Shown here in pieces: positions 1 to 10,366 of a stretch of DNA of 64,000 nucleotides. Each line of letters starts with the position of its first letter. Positions within the stretch are counted from its first letter, which is position 1. This DNA comes from Siphonodentalium dalli (Eukaryota; Mollusca; Scaphopoda; Gadilida; Siphonodentaliidae). Both the position numbers and the translations under genes were made by a program. The notes under the pieces were generated by a model. It was not told the DNA's origin. It ran no database searches and saw only the letters and a list, made by a program, of their open reading frames with translations. The DNA lies in assembly GCA_032622095.1 (NCBI GenBank), contig CP136069.1:166650394-166714393 (forward strand). Direction: 5' to 3'.

Positions 1-221
1 GATTTTCCAAAAGTTATCTCCGTTTCGCGTGTAGCATAATATGACTTTTATGAATAAGTAACGGATAGTTTGGGGAATGAGATGTGAGCTTGTACAACAT
101 TCGTTCAAAGTTCGCGAATTACATTTGGATAGACATATTTCTGTTATATCCCAAATTTCATATGATTCGGAGAAGAATTAAAAATTGGTACCGCAGACCA
201 CCCCTCCCCTGACCCACAATA
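1..221 (+). repeat. Partial HLE unit at window edge
   Basis: This piece matches 10744-10964 closely, beginning in the GATTTTCCAAAAG stretch and running to the CCCCTGACCCACA phrase typical of the 294-bp HLE sub-repeat. At about 222 it joins the 1744-bp array, and the join lacks the GACACTT seen in most other copies (GGACCAAATTGC instead of GGACCGACACTTGC). It is non-coding; the minus-strand open frame through it is a repeat shadow. Confidence 0.75.
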
Positions 222-2555
222 CTGGACCAAATTGCAAACTTTGAGGGCCCGTAACTCTTGCATTTCTTCTCGGATTACAAAAATCCTTTCCGGTATGGGT
301 TTGTTTTCGTTCAGGGAATCTACATACTTAAATAGATGAATGTCAATAATAAAAAAAAATTGCGAAAATATTGCCCCCACCCCAGTGTAAAAATATATGT
401 CCAACCCTGTCAAATTTTCTTCCTCGGACTAAGCTGACAACGGTCAACACGACTACAAAAACCAAATACAGTTATCTGGAATGATACGAGAGGACAACAG
501 AGTACAATAAAATAGAGGTTTGCCAACTATGGGCGGTAACTCTTCAGGGAAAGGGCGGACCCAAGTTTTTATGCCCGTGGGCAGTAGTGCATATCGAGAT
601 GTGCATACGGTCTAATTTTCGATGCTCTGCTTCTTATAATTTCCGAGATAATAAAATGACATTTTTTCAAATAAAGGGAGATAACTCCTCGGGGAAAACG
701 CGGACAATATTCGTTATGCGACGATGGCATACAACTCTTTGATCCCAAGATACGTACCAAGTTTTAGTGTGCTACTCCTGGTACTTTTCGAGTAATAAGG
801 GTTGCAAAAGTGTCCAGTATAATAATAATAATAATAATAATAATGAAAAATAATCGAAAAAGGGCCATAACTCTGTCAAAATATATTGGACCAACATCCG
901 GATAGCATTATTTTTAGTAGACCTTAGATGCCTACATTCGCTAGAGATTTCGCGGTCCTCCTCCCATTAGTTTCTGAGTATTTCCAATTAAACAGAAAAC
1001 GGCCGCAGTAGAAAAACAATATACTTCCTTGGTTACACCATGGAAGTATAATAATAGGGCAAATCATGAGCTCAATAAATCGCAGTTAAGGGACGGAAAA
1101 TATGAATTAGGATGATTATATCTTTCCCTTAACATGTGTGGGTTGATCTCAAGTGTTTGGGAGTGACCCCACCCCTGCCTCGAAATTGGGTGACGGGATT
1201 GGGAAATAGTCAAACCCGGCCCAAAATGCGAATTTTGAGAGCCCGTAACTCCGTTATTTTCAAATGGATTTAAAAATTGTTTTGAGTATTGTGATCAGCT
1301 ACTTACATTGATTATTTGTTATAATTTTTGTCTGATTCAGAGACGAATAACATTTTGTTTATTGGAAAGAATACGGGCCCACATTCAAAGTTTGAGGGCC
1401 CAAATCTCCGCCATTTTTTAACGGATTTACAATCTGTTTTCAGTTTTATGATCAACGTGTATGGTATATGTTATATATCAAGTTTCATATGATTCGGAGA
1501 CGAAATAAATTTTGGTACCCCGGACCACCCCTCCCCTGACCCACAACACTGAACCGACACTGGCAAAATTTGGCTCATCGCGTGCTCTCTTCAGACCGCA
1601 CGCATTGGCGTATCAGTTGACATCCAAAGTTTGACATCTTCGGAGGAGATGTGATCACAAGCATATGGGGCCAAATTTGCATTGTTTGAAGGCCCACAAC
1701 TCTGACATTTTTCAATGGATTTTCGAAATTCTTTCAGTTTCTAGATCGGTTGGCGGTATGGATGTTATATTCCAAGTTTCATCCGATTCGGAGAAGAATA
1801 CAAAATTGGTACCCCGGACCACCCCTCCCCTGACCCACAACACTGAACCGACACTGGCAAAATTTGGCCCATCGCGTGCTCTCTTCAGACCGCACGCACT
1901 GGGATATCAGACGACATCCAAAGTTCGACATCTTCGGAGGAGATAGGGTCACAAGCACATGGGACCAAATTGCAAACTTTGAGGGCCCGTAACTCTTGCA
2001 TTTCTTCTCGGATTACAAAAATCCTTTCCGGTATGGGTTTGTTTTCGTTCAGGGAATCTACATACTTAAATAGATGAATGTCAATAATAAAAAAAAATTG
2101 CGAAAATATTGCCCCCACCCCAGTGTAAAAATATATGTCCAACCCTGTCAAATTTTCTTCCTCGGACTAAGCTGACAACGGTCAACACGACTACAAAAAC
2201 CAAATACAGTTATCTGGAATGATACGAGAGGACAACAGAGTACAATAAAATAGAGGTTTGCCAACTATGGGCGGTAACTCTTCAGGGAAAGGGCGGACCC
2301 AAGTTTTTATGCCCGTGGGCAGTAGTGCATATCGAGATGTGCATACGGTCTAATTTTCGATGCTCTGCTTCTTATAATTTCCGAGATAATAAAATGACAT
2401 TTTTTCAAATAAAGGGAGATAACTCCTCGGGGAAAACGCGGACAATATTCGTTATGCGACGATGGCATACAACTCTTTGATCCCAAGATACGTACCAAGT
2501 TTTAGTGTGCTACTCCTGGTACTTTTCGAGTAATAAGGGTTGCAAAAGTGTCCAG

Positions 2556-2590
<35 letters not shown>

Positions 2591-4316
2591 AAAATAATCG
2601 AAAAAGGGCCATAACTCTGTCAAAATATATTGGACCAACATCCGGATAGCATTATTTTTAGTAGACCTTAGATGCCTACATTCGCTAGAGATTTCGCGGT
2701 CCTCCTCCCATTAGTTTCTGAGTATTTCCAATTAAACAGAAAACGGCCGCAGTAGAAAAACAATATACTTCCTTGGTTACACCATGGAAGTATAATAATA
2801 GGGCAAATCATGAGCTCAATAAATCGCAGTTAAGGGACGGAAAATATGAATTAGGATGATTATATCTTTCCCTTAACATGTGTGGGTTGATCTCAAGTGT
2901 TTGGGAGTGACCCCACCCCTGCCTCGAAATTGGGTGACGGGATTGGGAAATAGTCAAACCCGGCCCAAAATGCGAATTTTGAGAGCCCGTAACTCCGTTA
3001 TTTTCAAATGGATTTAAAAATTGTTTTGAGTATTGTGATCAGCTACTTACATTGATTATTTGTTATAATTTTTGTCTGATTCAGAGACGAATAACATTTT
3101 GTTTATTGGAAAGAATACGGGCCCACATTCAAAGTTTGAGGGCCCAAATCTCCGCCATTTTTTAACGGATTTACAATCTGTTTTCAGTTTTATGATCAAC
3201 GTGTATGGTTTATGTTATATATCAAGTTTCATATGATTCGGAGACGAAATAAATTTTGGTACCCCGGACCACCCCTCCCCTGACCCACAACACTGAACCG
3301 ACACTGGCAAAATTTGGCTCATCGCGTGCTCTCTTCAGACCGCACGCATTGGCGTATCAGTTGACATCCAAAGTTTGACATCTTCGGAGGAGATGTGATC
3401 ACAAGCATATGGGGCCAAATTTGCATTGTTTGAAGGCCCACAACTCTGACATTTTTCAATGGATTTTCGAAATTCTTTCAGTTTCTAGATCGGTTGGCGG
3501 TATGGATGTTATATTCCAAGTTTCATCCGATTCGGAGAAGAATACAAAATTGGTACCCCGGACCACCCCTCCCCTGACCCACAACACTGAACCGACACTG
3601 GCAAAATTTGGCCCATCGCGTGCTCTCTTCAGACCGCACGCACTGGGATATCAGACGACATCCAAAGTTCGACATCTTCGGAGGAGATAGGGTCACAAGC
3701 ACATGGGACCAAATTGCAAACTTTGAGGGCCCGTAACTCTTGCATTTCTTCTCGGATTACAAAAATCCTTTCCGGTATGGGTTTGTTTTCGTTCAGGGAA
3801 TCTACATACTTAAATAGATGAATGTCAATAATAAAAAAAAATTGCGAAAATATTGCCCCCACCCCAGTGTAAAAATATATGTCCAACCCTGTCAAATTTT
3901 CTTCCTCGGACTAAGCTGACAACGGTCAACACGACTACAAAAACCAAATACAGTTATCTGGAATGATACGAGAGGACAACAGAGTACAATAAAATAGAGG
4001 TTTGCCAACTATGGGCGGTAACTCTTCAGGGAAAGGGCGGACCCAAGTTTTTATGCCCGTGGGCAGTAGTGCATATCGAGATGTGCATACGGTCTAATTT
4101 TCGATGCTCTGCTTCTTATAATTTCCGAGATAATAAAATGACATTTTTTCAAATAAAGGGAGATAACTCCTCGGGGAAAACGCGGACAATATTCGTTATG
4201 CGACGATGGCATACAACTCTTTGATCCCAAGATACGTACCAAGTTTTAGTGTGCTACTCCTGGTACTTTTCGAGTAATAAGGGTTGCAAAAGTGTCCAGT
4301 ATAATAATAATAATAA
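222..4316 (+). repeat. HLE tandem array, 1744-bp unit, ~2.35 copies
   Basis: Units run 222-1960 (1738-1739 bp, shorter ATA tract), 1961-3704 (1744 bp) and 3705-4316 (partial). Each unit holds, in order: the CTTTGAGGGCCCGTAACTC module, a poly-A/CCCCCACCCC stretch, the GGGAGATAACTCC module, an (ATA)n tract, the B module with its terminal hairpin (1019-1049 in unit 1), then ~160-bp and two ~294-bp sub-repeats (starts near 1482 and 1776). Differences between units are mainly ATA number and a few substitutions. The array stops in (ATA)n and is followed by ACTAG. Confidence 0.9.
1482..2069 (+). repeat. ~294-bp internal sub-repeats of the HLE unit (example pair)
   Basis: Two adjacent copies begin at GTTTCAT near 1482 and 1776, spacing 294 bp. 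Shared landmarks are ATTCGGAGA, TTGGTACC, GACCACCCCTCCCC, GACCCACAA, ACACTGGCAAAATTTGG, TCTTCGGAGGAGAT and a terminal TTTCAGTTT. The same 294-bp spacing occurs in the 1736-bp array (17079 and 17373). Upstream, a shorter ~160-bp form lacks the GGACCACCCC...GGAGGAGAT insert, suggesting the 294-bp form is a 160-bp monomer with an insertion. Tandem ~160-bp cores are known in bivalve pearl/HINE elements. Confidence 0.7.
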
Positions 4317-4357
4317 CTAGAATGAAACTGTAATTGCACAGCAATTTCGATACTTCC
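4302..4357 (+). mobile_element. HLE boundary: (ATA)n - ACTAG - palindrome - GATACTTCC
   Basis: The array ends in an ATA tract, then CTAG (4317-4320), then an inverted repeat AATTGC-ACA-GCAATT (4332-4346), then GATACTTCCATG. Two other boundary types (7676 and 25115) have the same order with unrelated palindromes. A CTRR motif with an adjacent hairpin is the hallmark of rolling-circle (Helitron) termini, so a terminus is plausible, but the exact element end is not proven. Confidence 0.5.
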
Positions 4358-4568
4358 ATGTTCGCCAATGACGGAAATTGTGTCACCTGATAAAGCGTCA
4401 GTTTTCAGGAGACACATATCAGTATGGTGATACTGTAGCTCATAGTAATACTCGGCAACCGCAGATTATATCCACCAAATGTCACCAATATCTGCACCAA
4501 AAACATTTTGAGATACATACCAACACGCCCGTGCTTCCAAACCGGAAGTGAAATCAGTAAAAATTATC

Positions 4569-4800
4569 ATATATAGGTAGTACCCACCCACCGTCCCATC
4601 CCGCCACCCATAGTATATTATGCATCGCAGGCGCTCGTATATAGGTAGTACCGTAGTACCCACCCACCCATCACGCCACCCATAGTATCTTATGCGCCGC
4701 ATGCAGGCTCTCGTATATAGGTAGTACCCACCCACCATCTCATCCCGCCACCTATAGTATCTTATGCGCCGCTGGCTCTCGTATATATGTAGAATGTAGA
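4569..4800 (+). repeat. ~70-bp minisatellite, three copies plus a partial
   Basis: TATATAGGTAGTACC recurs near 4570, 4638 and 4713, with a degenerate start (TATATATGTAG) near 4781; spacing is 67-75 bp. Each copy carries the CCACCCA...CGCCACC pyrimidine-rich block and TAGTAT-TTATGC, and ends with a CTCG element. The plus strand is C-rich and G-poor. No coding potential is credible. Confidence 0.7.
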
Positions 4801-4835
4801 ACGTATATATGTAGAATGACTTACAATTTTGCAAG

Positions 4836-5710
4836 TCATTCTAGGGGTCCGAAAACCCCATAAAAATCAGGTTTTTAAGCAGCCATAACTCGAGAAGTTT
4901 AAGTCCGATTTTAAAAATCTGAGTGGAGTAGTGGTCAGCGACAACTAAAGATTATGTCCACCAAATTTCATCAAAATCTGCGCCAAAATAGTTTTGAGAT
5001 ACATACCCACACGCCCGTTCTCCCGAACCGGAAGTGAAATCCGTTAACTATATATATCGTTCGAGAGCGCAGAGTTTGTTGCACATCATGCAAAAAGTCC
5101 CAACTCAATATCTCGAGCCGTTCTGGATTTCCTATAAAGAGCGTTGTTTTATTCTTCGAACAGTAGCGAACTTTTAAACCGGAAGTGCGAACCCTATCAT
5201 TTTTCGGTGGTTCATAACACACATACATGCGCAAATAACGAAAACAGTCCGAAATCGATATCTCAAGCCGTTTCGGAGGAGATACGATCACAACAATAAA
5301 ACAGATAGAGAGCGTTGTTTCCAAAGTTCAAGGTCACATGAAATTCCCTATTTGTGTATCGACTTCGTATACTCAATGGCTATGCAGGTACCAAATTTCA
5401 AATCAATCGGTCAAGCCGTTTCGACGATATAAGAATTCAAACCTCGATTTCGCAAGTGACTTTTGTGTCGCGAAAAACCCCCAAAAATCAACAAAATGGC
5501 GATAACTCCGAAGGTCAAGGTCGGACGAAATTCTCAATGGGCCATTTTCAGAGAACTTCCAAAGTTATATACTAAAGCCGAAAACAGTAGGTGAATCGGT
5601 CCAGCCGTTCTTGAGATATAAGCATGTTATTGGAATAAGAAGAATAATAAAAATAAGAATAAAAGCCAGAAGAATTACAATATACTTCCATGTTAAAACA
5701 TGGAAGTATA
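4836..5710 (+). repeat. Diverged HLE-type segment ending in a perfect hairpin
   Basis: This ~870-bp segment keeps the family grammar (CCATAACTCG, GATATCTCAAGCCGTTTCGGAGGAGATACGATCAC-like blocks, GGCGATAACTCC, GAGATATAAG, then AT-rich DNA and a hairpin) but is well diverged from the array units. ATTATGTCCACCAAATTTCATCA resembles 4467-4490, so an internal repeat also exists. It looks like an older subfamily. The short open frames (4971-5324 minus, 5354-5575 plus) show no recognisable domain and I do not call them genes. Confidence 0.6.
5681..5710 (+). other. Type I terminal hairpin (14-bp perfect arms)
   Basis: TATACTTCCATGTT, AA, AACATGGAAGTATA: the two 14-nt arms are exactly complementary. 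(ATA)n follows immediately. Same position in the element as the type II (27979) and type III (6120) hairpins. Confidence 0.85.
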
Positions 5711-6150
5711 ATAATAATAATAATAATGAAAAATAATCGAAAAAGGGCCATAACTCTGTCAAAATATATTGGACCAACATCCGGATAGCATTATTTTTAG
5801 TAGACCTTAGATGCCTACATTCGCTAGAGATTTCGCGGTCCTCCTCCCATTAGTTTCTGAGTATTTCCAATTAAACAGAAAACGGCCGCAGTAGAAAAAC
5901 AATATACTTCCTTGGTTACACCATGGAAGTATAATAATAATAATGAAAAATAATCGAAAAAGGGCCATAACTCTGTCAAAAGATATTGGACCAACATCTG
6001 GATACCATTATTTTTAGTAGACCTTAGATGCCTATATTCGCTAGAGATTTCGCGGTCCTCCTCCCATTAGTTTCTGAGTATTTTCAATTAAACAGAAAAC
6101 GGCCGCAGTAGAAAAACAATATACTTCCTTGGTTACACCATGGAAGTATA
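5711..6150 (+). repeat. Two tandem B modules
   Basis: Each module runs (ATA)n - ATGAAAAATAATCG - AAAAAGGGCCATAACTCTG - ... - AACGGCCGCAGTAG - hairpin. The hairpins lie at 5903-5933 and 6120-6150, spacing 217 bp. The second module carries diagnostic changes (AAAGATATTGG, CATCTGGATACC, CCTATATTC, TTTTCAATT) shared with 31004-31210, 50570-50780 and 56960-57175, so at least two B subtypes are interspersed. Confidence 0.85.
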
Positions 6151-7675
6151 ATAATAGGGCAAATCATGAGCTCAATAAATCGCAGTTAAGGGACGTAAAA
6201 TATGAAGTAGGATGATTATCTCTTTCCCTTAACATGTGTGGGTTGATCTCAAGTGTTTGGAAGTGACCCCACCCCTGCCTCGAAATTGGGTGACGGGATT
6301 GGGAAATAGTCAAACCCGGCCCAAAATGCGAATTTTGAGAGCCCGTAACTCCGTTATTTTCCGATGGATTTTAAAATTGTTTTGAGTATTGTGATCAGCT
6401 AGTTACATTGATTATTTGTTATAAATTTTGTCTGATTCAGAGACGAATAACATTTTGTTTATTGGAAAGAATACGGGCCCACATTCAAAGTTTGAGGGCC
6501 TAAATCTCCGCCATTTTTTAACGGATTTACGATCTGTTTTCAGTTTTATGATCAACGTGTAAGGTAGATGTTATATACCAAGTTTCATATGATTCGGAGA
6601 CGAACTAAATTTTGGTACCTCGGACCACCCCTCCCCTGACCCACAGCACTGAACCGACACTTGCAAAATTTGGCACATCGCGTGCTCTCTTCAGACCGCG
6701 CGCACTGCGATATCAGATAACATCCTAAGTTCGAGATCTTCGGAGGAGATGAGGTCACAGGCACATGGGCCCAAATTTGCATAGTTTGAAGGACCGCAAC
6801 TCCGTCATTTTTCAATGGATTTTCGAAATTGTTTCAGTTTCTAGATCGGTTGGCGGTGTAGATGTTACACTCCAAGTTTCATCTGATTCGGAGAAGAATA
6901 AAAAATTGGTACCCCCGGACCGCCCCTCCCCTGATCCACAACACTGAACCGACACTGGCAAAATTTGGCACATCACGTGCTCTCTTCAGCCCGCACGCAC
7001 TGGGATATCAGACGACATCCAAAGTTCGACATCTTCGGAGGAGATAGGGTCACAAGCACATGGGACCGACACTTGCAAACTTTGAGGGCCCGTAACTCTT
7101 GCATTTCTTCTCGGATTACAAAAATCCTTTCCGGTATGGGTTTGTTGTCGTTCAGGGAATCTACATACTTAAATAGATGAATGTCAATAATAAAAAAAAA
7201 TTGCGAAAATATTGCCCCCACCCCAGTGTAAAAATATATGTCCAACCCTGTCAAATTTTCTTCCTCGGACTAAGCTGACAACGGTCAACACGACTACAAA
7301 AACCAAATACAGTTATCTGGAATGATACGGGAGGACAACAGAGTACAATAAAATAGAGGTTTGCCAACTATGGGCGGTAACTCTTCAGGGAAAGCGCGGA
7401 CCCAAGTTTTTATGCCCGTGGGCAGTAGTGCATATCGAGATGTGCATACGGTCTAATTTTCGATGCTCTGCTTCTTATAATTTCCGAGATAATAAAATGA
7501 CATTTTTTCAGATAAAGGGAGATAACTCCTCGGAGAAAACGCGGACAATATTCTTTATGCGACGATGGCATACAACTCTTTGACCCCAAAATACGTACCA
7601 ATATTTAGTGTGCTACTCCTGGTACTTTTCGAGTAATAAGGGTTGCAAAAGTGTCCAGTATAATAATAATAATAA
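6151..7675 (+). repeat. Single HLE unit (1.5 kb)
   Basis: Begins after the B-module hairpin with ATAATAGGGCAAATCATGAG and carries the 160-bp and 294-bp sub-repeats, the GGGCGGTAACTC and GGGAGATAACTCC modules, and a final (ATA)n. It is a few percent diverged from the 1744-bp units (for example AAGGTAGATG for ATGGTATATG near 6560). Open frames of 60-93 codons inside are repeat shadows. Confidence 0.8.
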
Positions 7676-7712
7676 CTAGAGGTCAGATTCCATGGAATCA
7701 GATATACTTCCA
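7665..7712 (+). mobile_element. HLE boundary: (ATA)n - ACTAG - GATTCCATGGAATC
   Basis: CTAG lies at 7676-7679, followed by the perfect 14-nt palindrome GATTCCATGGAATC (7686-7699) and ATACTTCCATGG. The same junction recurs at about 13327, 32736, 52527 and 57180, always joining HLE/(ATA)n to the spacer block. Confidence 0.6.
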
Positions 7713-7741
7713 TGGTATTCCATCCCATCCCATCCCGTCCC

Positions 7742-7996
7742 GACCTGACCTTCAAAATGGTCAATCGAAGGTCAAATCGGGTAAAACATGCGGATTTCCA
7801 CGAAATTTGATACCTAGGGGTACTTTTGTCCGGGGAGTCTTTTGGGCGGGTCAAGTCGTGACCCCGACCTGACATTGACATTCGAAATGGTAAGTTCAAG
7901 GTCAAATCGAGTAAAACGATCGGATTTCGACGAAATTTTATACCTAGGAAAACTTTTGTCCGGGGAGTGTTTTGGACAGGTCAAATCGTGACAATA
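7742..7996 (+). repeat. 124-bp tandem pair in spacer block
   Basis: Two copies start at GACCTGAC (7742 and 7866). Shared landmarks are AAGGTCAAATCG, GTAAAAC, CGGATTTC, ACGAAATTT, ATACCTAGG, ACTTTTGTCCGGGGAGT, TTTTGG and GGTCAA-TCGTGAC. Divergence between the two copies is moderate, unlike the near-identity between blocks, so this duplication is older. The 6-nt TTGGTC present at about 13402 and 57255 is missing here. Confidence 0.75.
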
Positions 7997-8083
7997 GGTT
8001 ACTTTTACAGTAGAGCGGACATACCTATATAGTATATCGGTGAGCATATTCATGCATTTGCCTTGCTTCTTGCTAAGTCCGTT

Positions 8084-8095
8084 TGAATTTGCGTC

Positions 8096-8127
<32 letters not shown>

Positions 8128-8435
8128 GGTTTTATGTCGCTTTAGCCACTAAGGCCATATCACGACATTGCCAGTTTTAATGGTGGAGGAAATCCGCACA
8201 CTTACGGCTAATCTAACAGTGATTTCAATGGCTGATAAACTCGTCGACCATGTGCGGCAAACCACCGGCCATCGGCAAGTAACTGACAACTTTCCCAGAT
8301 AACGATTTCGAGTTACAAAGTCCACGATGGAAACATGTGGATTTGAACCCTTATCGCCAGCGCTGGAAGGCGAAACGGCTTGGAGTTGTACCCCTAACCG
8401 ATTGAGCCACCGAGGCCCCTGAATTTGCGTCATGA
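8084..8435 (-). mobile_element. tRNA-derived SINE with 16-bp target-site duplication
   Basis: Read on the minus strand, the element starts GGGGCCTCGG and has a Pol III A box (TGGCTCAATCGG) and B box (GGTTCAAATCC), then a core including TTTCCTCCACC and AAAACTGGC, and ends in AATC repeats. It is flanked by TGAATTTGCGTCATGA at 8084-8099 and 8420-8435. The body is ~320 bp. Empty sites with a single copy of that 16-mer are at 13743-13758 and 57596-57611, which proves insertion. The core resembles mollusc Meta/CORE-type SINEs; the family name is uncertain. The 119-codon frame through it is a shadow. Confidence 0.88.
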
Positions 8436-8974
8436 AGAGAGGGTTTGAATTTGAGTAATATATATCACCCGTCACAACGTTATACGCTACCAGGGTTAAA
8501 CCGTTCAATATAAATTATTAAAAAGTGTACTAATCTTGCGTATATATACTACTTATCACATCCACTCATCGAAAAGTTTTTATCTCAATATATGATTTTC
8601 GGAGTAATTTTGCCCATTTGATCTTCGGTGGAATTTTCCAAATCTGAACCCACCCGACACAAACACTCCCTTGAGCAGGTTGCGTTTATATTAGAGAGGT
8701 CAAATTTTAGAGTCATACCTACAGTATACCGGCTTATGTACCACCGCATTAAACTCGCTCCTACATCGGCCCGTTTGGATTTGGGGCTAAAAATCGGCTA
8801 GTGATAGACTACAGAAGTATACATATTTATGATATATAGCGTTGTCACGAGTAAACCGTTCCATCTGAAAATTAGAAAATTGCGCTCTAGATGCGCGTGA
8901 ACACTAGCTATCAGATGTACTCGTCAAAAAAATTTATCTCGATGTTTGAATTTGAAGTATAGCGGTCAAGATTT

Positions 8975-8989
8975 GGGGGGGGGGGGGGG
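8975..8989 (+). repeat. Poly-G tract (15 G)
   Basis: The matching site has 8 G at 14303-14310, 13 G near 34027-34039 and 11 G near 58156-58166. It is a length-variable homopolymer, the most variable site of the block. Confidence 0.9.
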
Positions 8990-9209
8990 CGTGAATAGAA
9001 TATCCAAATGTACCTGCTACATTACCTTGCTCTTTAATTAGCCCTTTTGGATTTGGTGGGAAGAATAGGTGCATTTTCCTGTTCCCCGTATAGCGGAAAG
9101 GGGTATATATATATAGTCACGCATTTCAATCAGTTTGGATATACAGTTTAAATATACACAGTTATATGCCTATATATTTAATACTAATATATTTTCTTAT
9201 AAATTAACA

Positions 9210-9300
9210 GCGCAGTCCGTAGACCAGTGGTGAGAGCGTCAAACCCTCAGTTTGTGTTTTATTGCGACGTGAGTTCGAATCCCGTCAAATTATCTTTTTT
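9210..9300 (+). pseudogene. tRNA-like sequence (spacer block 1, copy a)
   Basis: An A-box-like TAGACCAGTGG, a potential anticodon arm (CAAA/TTTG around a 7-nt loop) and a B box (GAGTTCGAATCCC) occur in tRNA order, followed by a T run about 10 nt later that could terminate Pol III. The 5' and 3' ends do not pair into an acceptor stem and the T stem has a mismatch, so a charged tRNA is unlikely. A tRNA relic or tRNA-derived Pol III unit is the better reading. Confidence 0.55.
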
Positions 9301-9480
9301 TATTTTTTATTTTTAACATGTTTTGGTGTATTTTAATCATCAAATACGAATAATACCAAACTAAAGATAATGTAAAGATGCTTTTTATATTCGATTTCAA
9401 TCAATTTGAATATAAAGTTTAAATATACACAGTTATATGCCTATATATTTAATACTAATATATTTTCTTATAAATTAACA

Positions 9481-9570
9481 GCGCCGTGCGTAGCCCAGAG
9501 GTGAGAGCGTCAAACCTTCAGTTTGTGTTTTATTGCGACGTGAGTTCGAATCCCGTCAAATTATCTTTTT
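9481..9570 (+). pseudogene. tRNA-like sequence (spacer block 1, copy b)
   Basis: Second member of a ~271-bp tandem duplication that includes ~110 bp of AT-rich 5' flank (ATATACACAGTTATATGCC) and the 3' T-rich flank. The A box reads TAGCCCAGAGG, less canonical than in copy a. The B box is identical. Confidence 0.55.
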
Positions 9571-9878
9571 GTATTTTTTATTTTTAACATGTTTTGGTGT
9601 ATTTTAATCATCAAATACGAATAATACCAAACTAAAGATAATGTAAAATGTGTTATTGAATCGGATATAAAACAATAAACACGTGGGTCGGTTTTCGCAT
9701 ATATAACATGAAGCGCGCTTAATGAACGTTCGGTCCGAAGAATATAATGAGTGATTAACAACAACACACAAATAGTTTGAACGTAATCGAACAGAAAAGA
9801 GCGTTCTCTATAAGTAGATTCCTTTATGGTAGGAATAATGAGCGGTTGTTTCACGTTTGCTTTTTTGACAAGACTTAA

Positions 9879-10112
9879 ATGACGGAGTACGAAACTATCA
9901 GTGGTGTTTTAGTTTGCGAAAGTATAAAAGGAGTCATTTCCAATTCGGCAGACATATACTCACGGAAAGAATTGAATGTCTATCAGCAGTATACTACGGT
10001 TTATAACAATATACAAATTGATCTTACGAAACTGATGATGTTTGCATGTTTCTATGTGTTTATCGTTGTTATCGCAAACGGAATAATTGGCTATACGTCG
10101 TCATTACGTTAG
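9879..10112 (+). CDS. Small ORF, 77 aa, predicted single-pass membrane protein (uncertain)
   Basis: I do not recognise a family. The first ~50 residues are polar (starts MTEYETISGV, two early acidic residues, one Cys). A hydrophobic stretch rich in Phe, Val and Ile follows (about residues 52-70: LMMFACFYVFIVVIANGII), and the C-terminus is short and basic. The frame is identical in the second segmental copy (34920-35153). Spacer blocks 2 and 4 retain only the 3' ~110 bp (about 15003-15116, 58861-58974), where the one coding difference I see (AAC to AAT) is synonymous. No splice sites or poly-A signal are assigned. It could be a gene fragment or a chance frame. Confidence 0.35.
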   Translation: MTEYETISGVLVCESIKGVISNSADIYSRKELNVYQQYTTVYNNIQIDLTKLMMFACFYVFIVVIANGIIGYTSSLR

Positions 10113-10366
10113 TAGAAATATACACCGTATAACGAAGGCTTGTTTGACCAAATTAATGTAATGTTTGTATTTTGTTTGGTTGTATATGATATGCAATGCG
10201 TTGAAGATGCGAAAGAAAATACAAAAGTGAAATGCACGCACGCAGATAGCTCATGACACACTCTACACGATAAAATGATAATTTACCACACACCATGGGC
10301 TACACAATTTACGAATAGGTGGGTTTATATTAAAATCCAAGTTATTTGCTTTATAACGGCTCCGAT

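Larger units (their letters stand above)
8000..9080 (+). repeat. Degenerate ~350-bp tandem repeat, interrupted by a SINE
   Basis: Recurring landmarks, spaced ~353 bp (8557 and 8910), are CAYATCCACTCRTC, TTTATCTCRAT-TTTGA, AACCCACCCGACAC, AGGT-GCGTTTATA, AGAG-GGTCAAA, CGCTCCT-CATC and CCCGTTTGGATTTGG. Related, more diverged copies occur at 13640-14400, 33065-34130, 53240-54250, 57500-58260 and 26050-27110. No coding potential seen. Confidence 0.65.
5939..10285 (+). repeat. Segmental duplication, copy 1 (pair with 31000-35326)
   Basis: About 4.3 kb matches the second copy with an offset that drifts from 25061 to 25041. The drift is explained by short indels: GATT repeat number at 8098, poly-G length at 8975, and an 11-bp loss at about 34243. 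It contains an HLE unit, the SINE, the tRNA-like pair and the 77-codon ORF. Homology stops sharply at 10285/35326. Confidence 0.85.

Noticed and set aside
8149-8508. 119-codon minus-strand frame (also 33201-33560)
   Set aside because: It reads through the tRNA-derived SINE and its target duplication; the SINE explains the sequence.
9210-9300. Functional tRNA gene, including a selenocysteine-type TCA anticodon reading
   Set aside because: Acceptor ends do not pair, the T stem is imperfect, and TCA is only in register if the loop is shifted; the Sec tRNA has a different fold and length.
9561-9854. 97-codon minus-strand frame divergent to the 77-aa ORF
   Set aside because: Its C-terminal part runs through the T-rich tRNA-like flank, and composition follows the AT-rich DNA. 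No domain; treated as chance.
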